Assembly (NCBI GenBank): GCA_002389705.1
Contig: DGQJ01000250.1
Span: 7,172-14,329, forward strand
Direction: 5' to 3'
Length of the DNA stretch: 7,158 bases
From: Bacteroidales bacterium UBA4417
GTDB lineage: Bacteria > Bacteroidota > Bacteroidia > Bacteroidales > UBA4417
A program made the translations under genes and the position numbers. Of the stretch, positions 6,724 to 7,158 are shown one piece after another. The first letter of the stretch is position 1. The number at the start of each line of letters is the position of its first letter. Under the pieces are notes generated by a model. The model ran no database searches and was not told the DNA's origin. It was given only the letters and a program-made list of their open reading frames with translations.

Positions 6724-6731
6724 CAAAATTA
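6724..6731 (-). promoter_or_regulatory. Putative -7 promoter element upstream of hddA
   Basis: The minus strand reads TAATTTTG, an exact TAnnTTTG match, in the 91-bp gap between the glycosyltransferase and hddA and about 65 bp before the hddA start. No good TTTG lies 19-21 bp further upstream, and A/T-rich spacers often match such a short consensus. If real, it would allow the four heptose genes to be transcribed apart from the glycosyltransferase. Confidence 0.3.
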
Positions 6732-6750
6732 ATTTCTAAATAGTTATTTT

Positions 6751-7158
6751 TCATGACTTTATGTCGTCTTTCCCAAAAGCGACGGTTTCAATCCGGTCGA
6801 GGAGTAACTCCCAGCTGAATCGTTTTTTCTCTATCGCTGCGTTCGCGCTGAATTCCTCCCGTTTGTTTTCATTGAAAAAACGTAGTAAAGCTTCACTTAT
6901 TTCATCCACCTCAGGTGAAACCACGTAGCCGACTTTACCATCGGGCACCATTTCGGATAACCCTCCAACATTGGTGGTCAGCATCGGCTTTTCGAAATGA
7001 TAAGCTATTTGCGTAACTCCGCTTTGCGTAGCATCCCGATAAGGCTGGGCTACAATATCAGAAGCGCAGAAATAATAAACAATCTCGCTGTTTTCGATAA
7101 ACTCGGTGCGAAGTACAACCTTATCGTTCAGCCCAAGTTTATCGATGAGCTCGAGGTA
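6751..7158 (-). CDS. Glycosyltransferase (GT-B fold, GT4-like), 3' end only
   Basis: The last 135 residues of a glycosyltransferase that enters from the right edge; the start is not visible. Read in frame from 7158, the fragment shows the C-terminal, nucleotide-sugar-binding half of a GT-B enzyme: LGLNDKVVLRTEFIENSEI (8-26), then FCASDIVAQPYRDATQSGV (30-48), then HFEKPMLTTNVGGLSEMVPD (54-73) and GKVGYVVSP. The SDI...PYRDATQSGV pattern followed by KPM and NVGGLSEMV is that of GT4-like transferases. The usual E-x7-E glutamates are replaced here (R/D/A at the first position, Q/I at the second), as in a common ATQSGV-type subgroup. It probably adds a sugar to a cell-surface glycan. Because it is directly upstream of a GDP-heptose operon it could be a heptosyl- or mannosyltransferase, but donor and acceptor cannot be read from this fragment. 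It ends at TGA 6751, 91 bp before hddA. Confidence 0.88.
   Translation of the reverse strand, partial: YLELIDKLGLNDKVVLRTEFIENSEIVYYFCASDIVAQPYRDATQSGVTQIAYHFEKPMLTTNVGGLSEMVPDGKVGYVVSPEVDEISEALLRFFNENKREEFSANAAIEKKRFSWELLLDRIETVAFGKDDIKS

Overview
The window looks like a chromosomal segment of a Bacteroidetes bacterium, probably Bacteroidales-like. The reasons are a type III glutamine synthetase of the Bacteroides form, a typical Bacteroidetes sodium:solute symporter, TAnnTTTG-type -7 promoter elements, and A-rich leaders that mostly lack Shine-Dalgarno sequences. The lineage is inferred from protein resemblance and was not checked by a search. All seven recognisable genes lie on the minus strand, so transcription runs from the right edge to the left. 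The largest gene, glnN, runs off the left edge.

Right part (about 7158 to 3747): a cell-surface sugar module. The 3' end of a GT-B glycosyltransferase is followed by four tightly spaced genes that together encode a complete GDP-D-glycero-alpha-D-manno-heptose pathway: hddA (heptose-7-phosphate kinase), gmhA (sedoheptulose-7-phosphate isomerase), hddC (heptose-1-phosphate guanylyltransferase) and gmhB (heptose-1,7-bisphosphate phosphatase). The order of action is GmhA, HddA, GmhB, HddC. The gaps are 33 bp (hddA-gmhA), 7 bp (gmhA-hddC) and a 4-bp ATGA overlap (hddC-gmhB), so this is almost certainly one operon. The upstream glycosyltransferase may use the product or build the same glycan.

Middle (3688 to 2240): a complete SSS-family sodium:solute symporter of about 482 residues that appears to start at TTG. 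Its substrate cannot be told from the sequence. It lies 58 bp behind gmhB with no convincing terminator or promoter between them.

Left part (2141 to 1): glnN, type III glutamine synthetase, with 713 codons visible and only about 15-20 C-terminal residues missing beyond the edge. A good -7 promoter element precedes it, so it is probably an independent nitrogen-assimilation transcription unit.

No RNA genes, insertion sequences, CRISPR arrays or long repeats were found, and no gene-free stretch exceeds 100 bp. I see no clearly undescribed system. The points most worth checking are a phosphatase lacking every zinc ligand and every cysteine, the TTG start and an altered Na+-site residue in the symporter, and an excess of TCGA in glnN compared with its neighbours.
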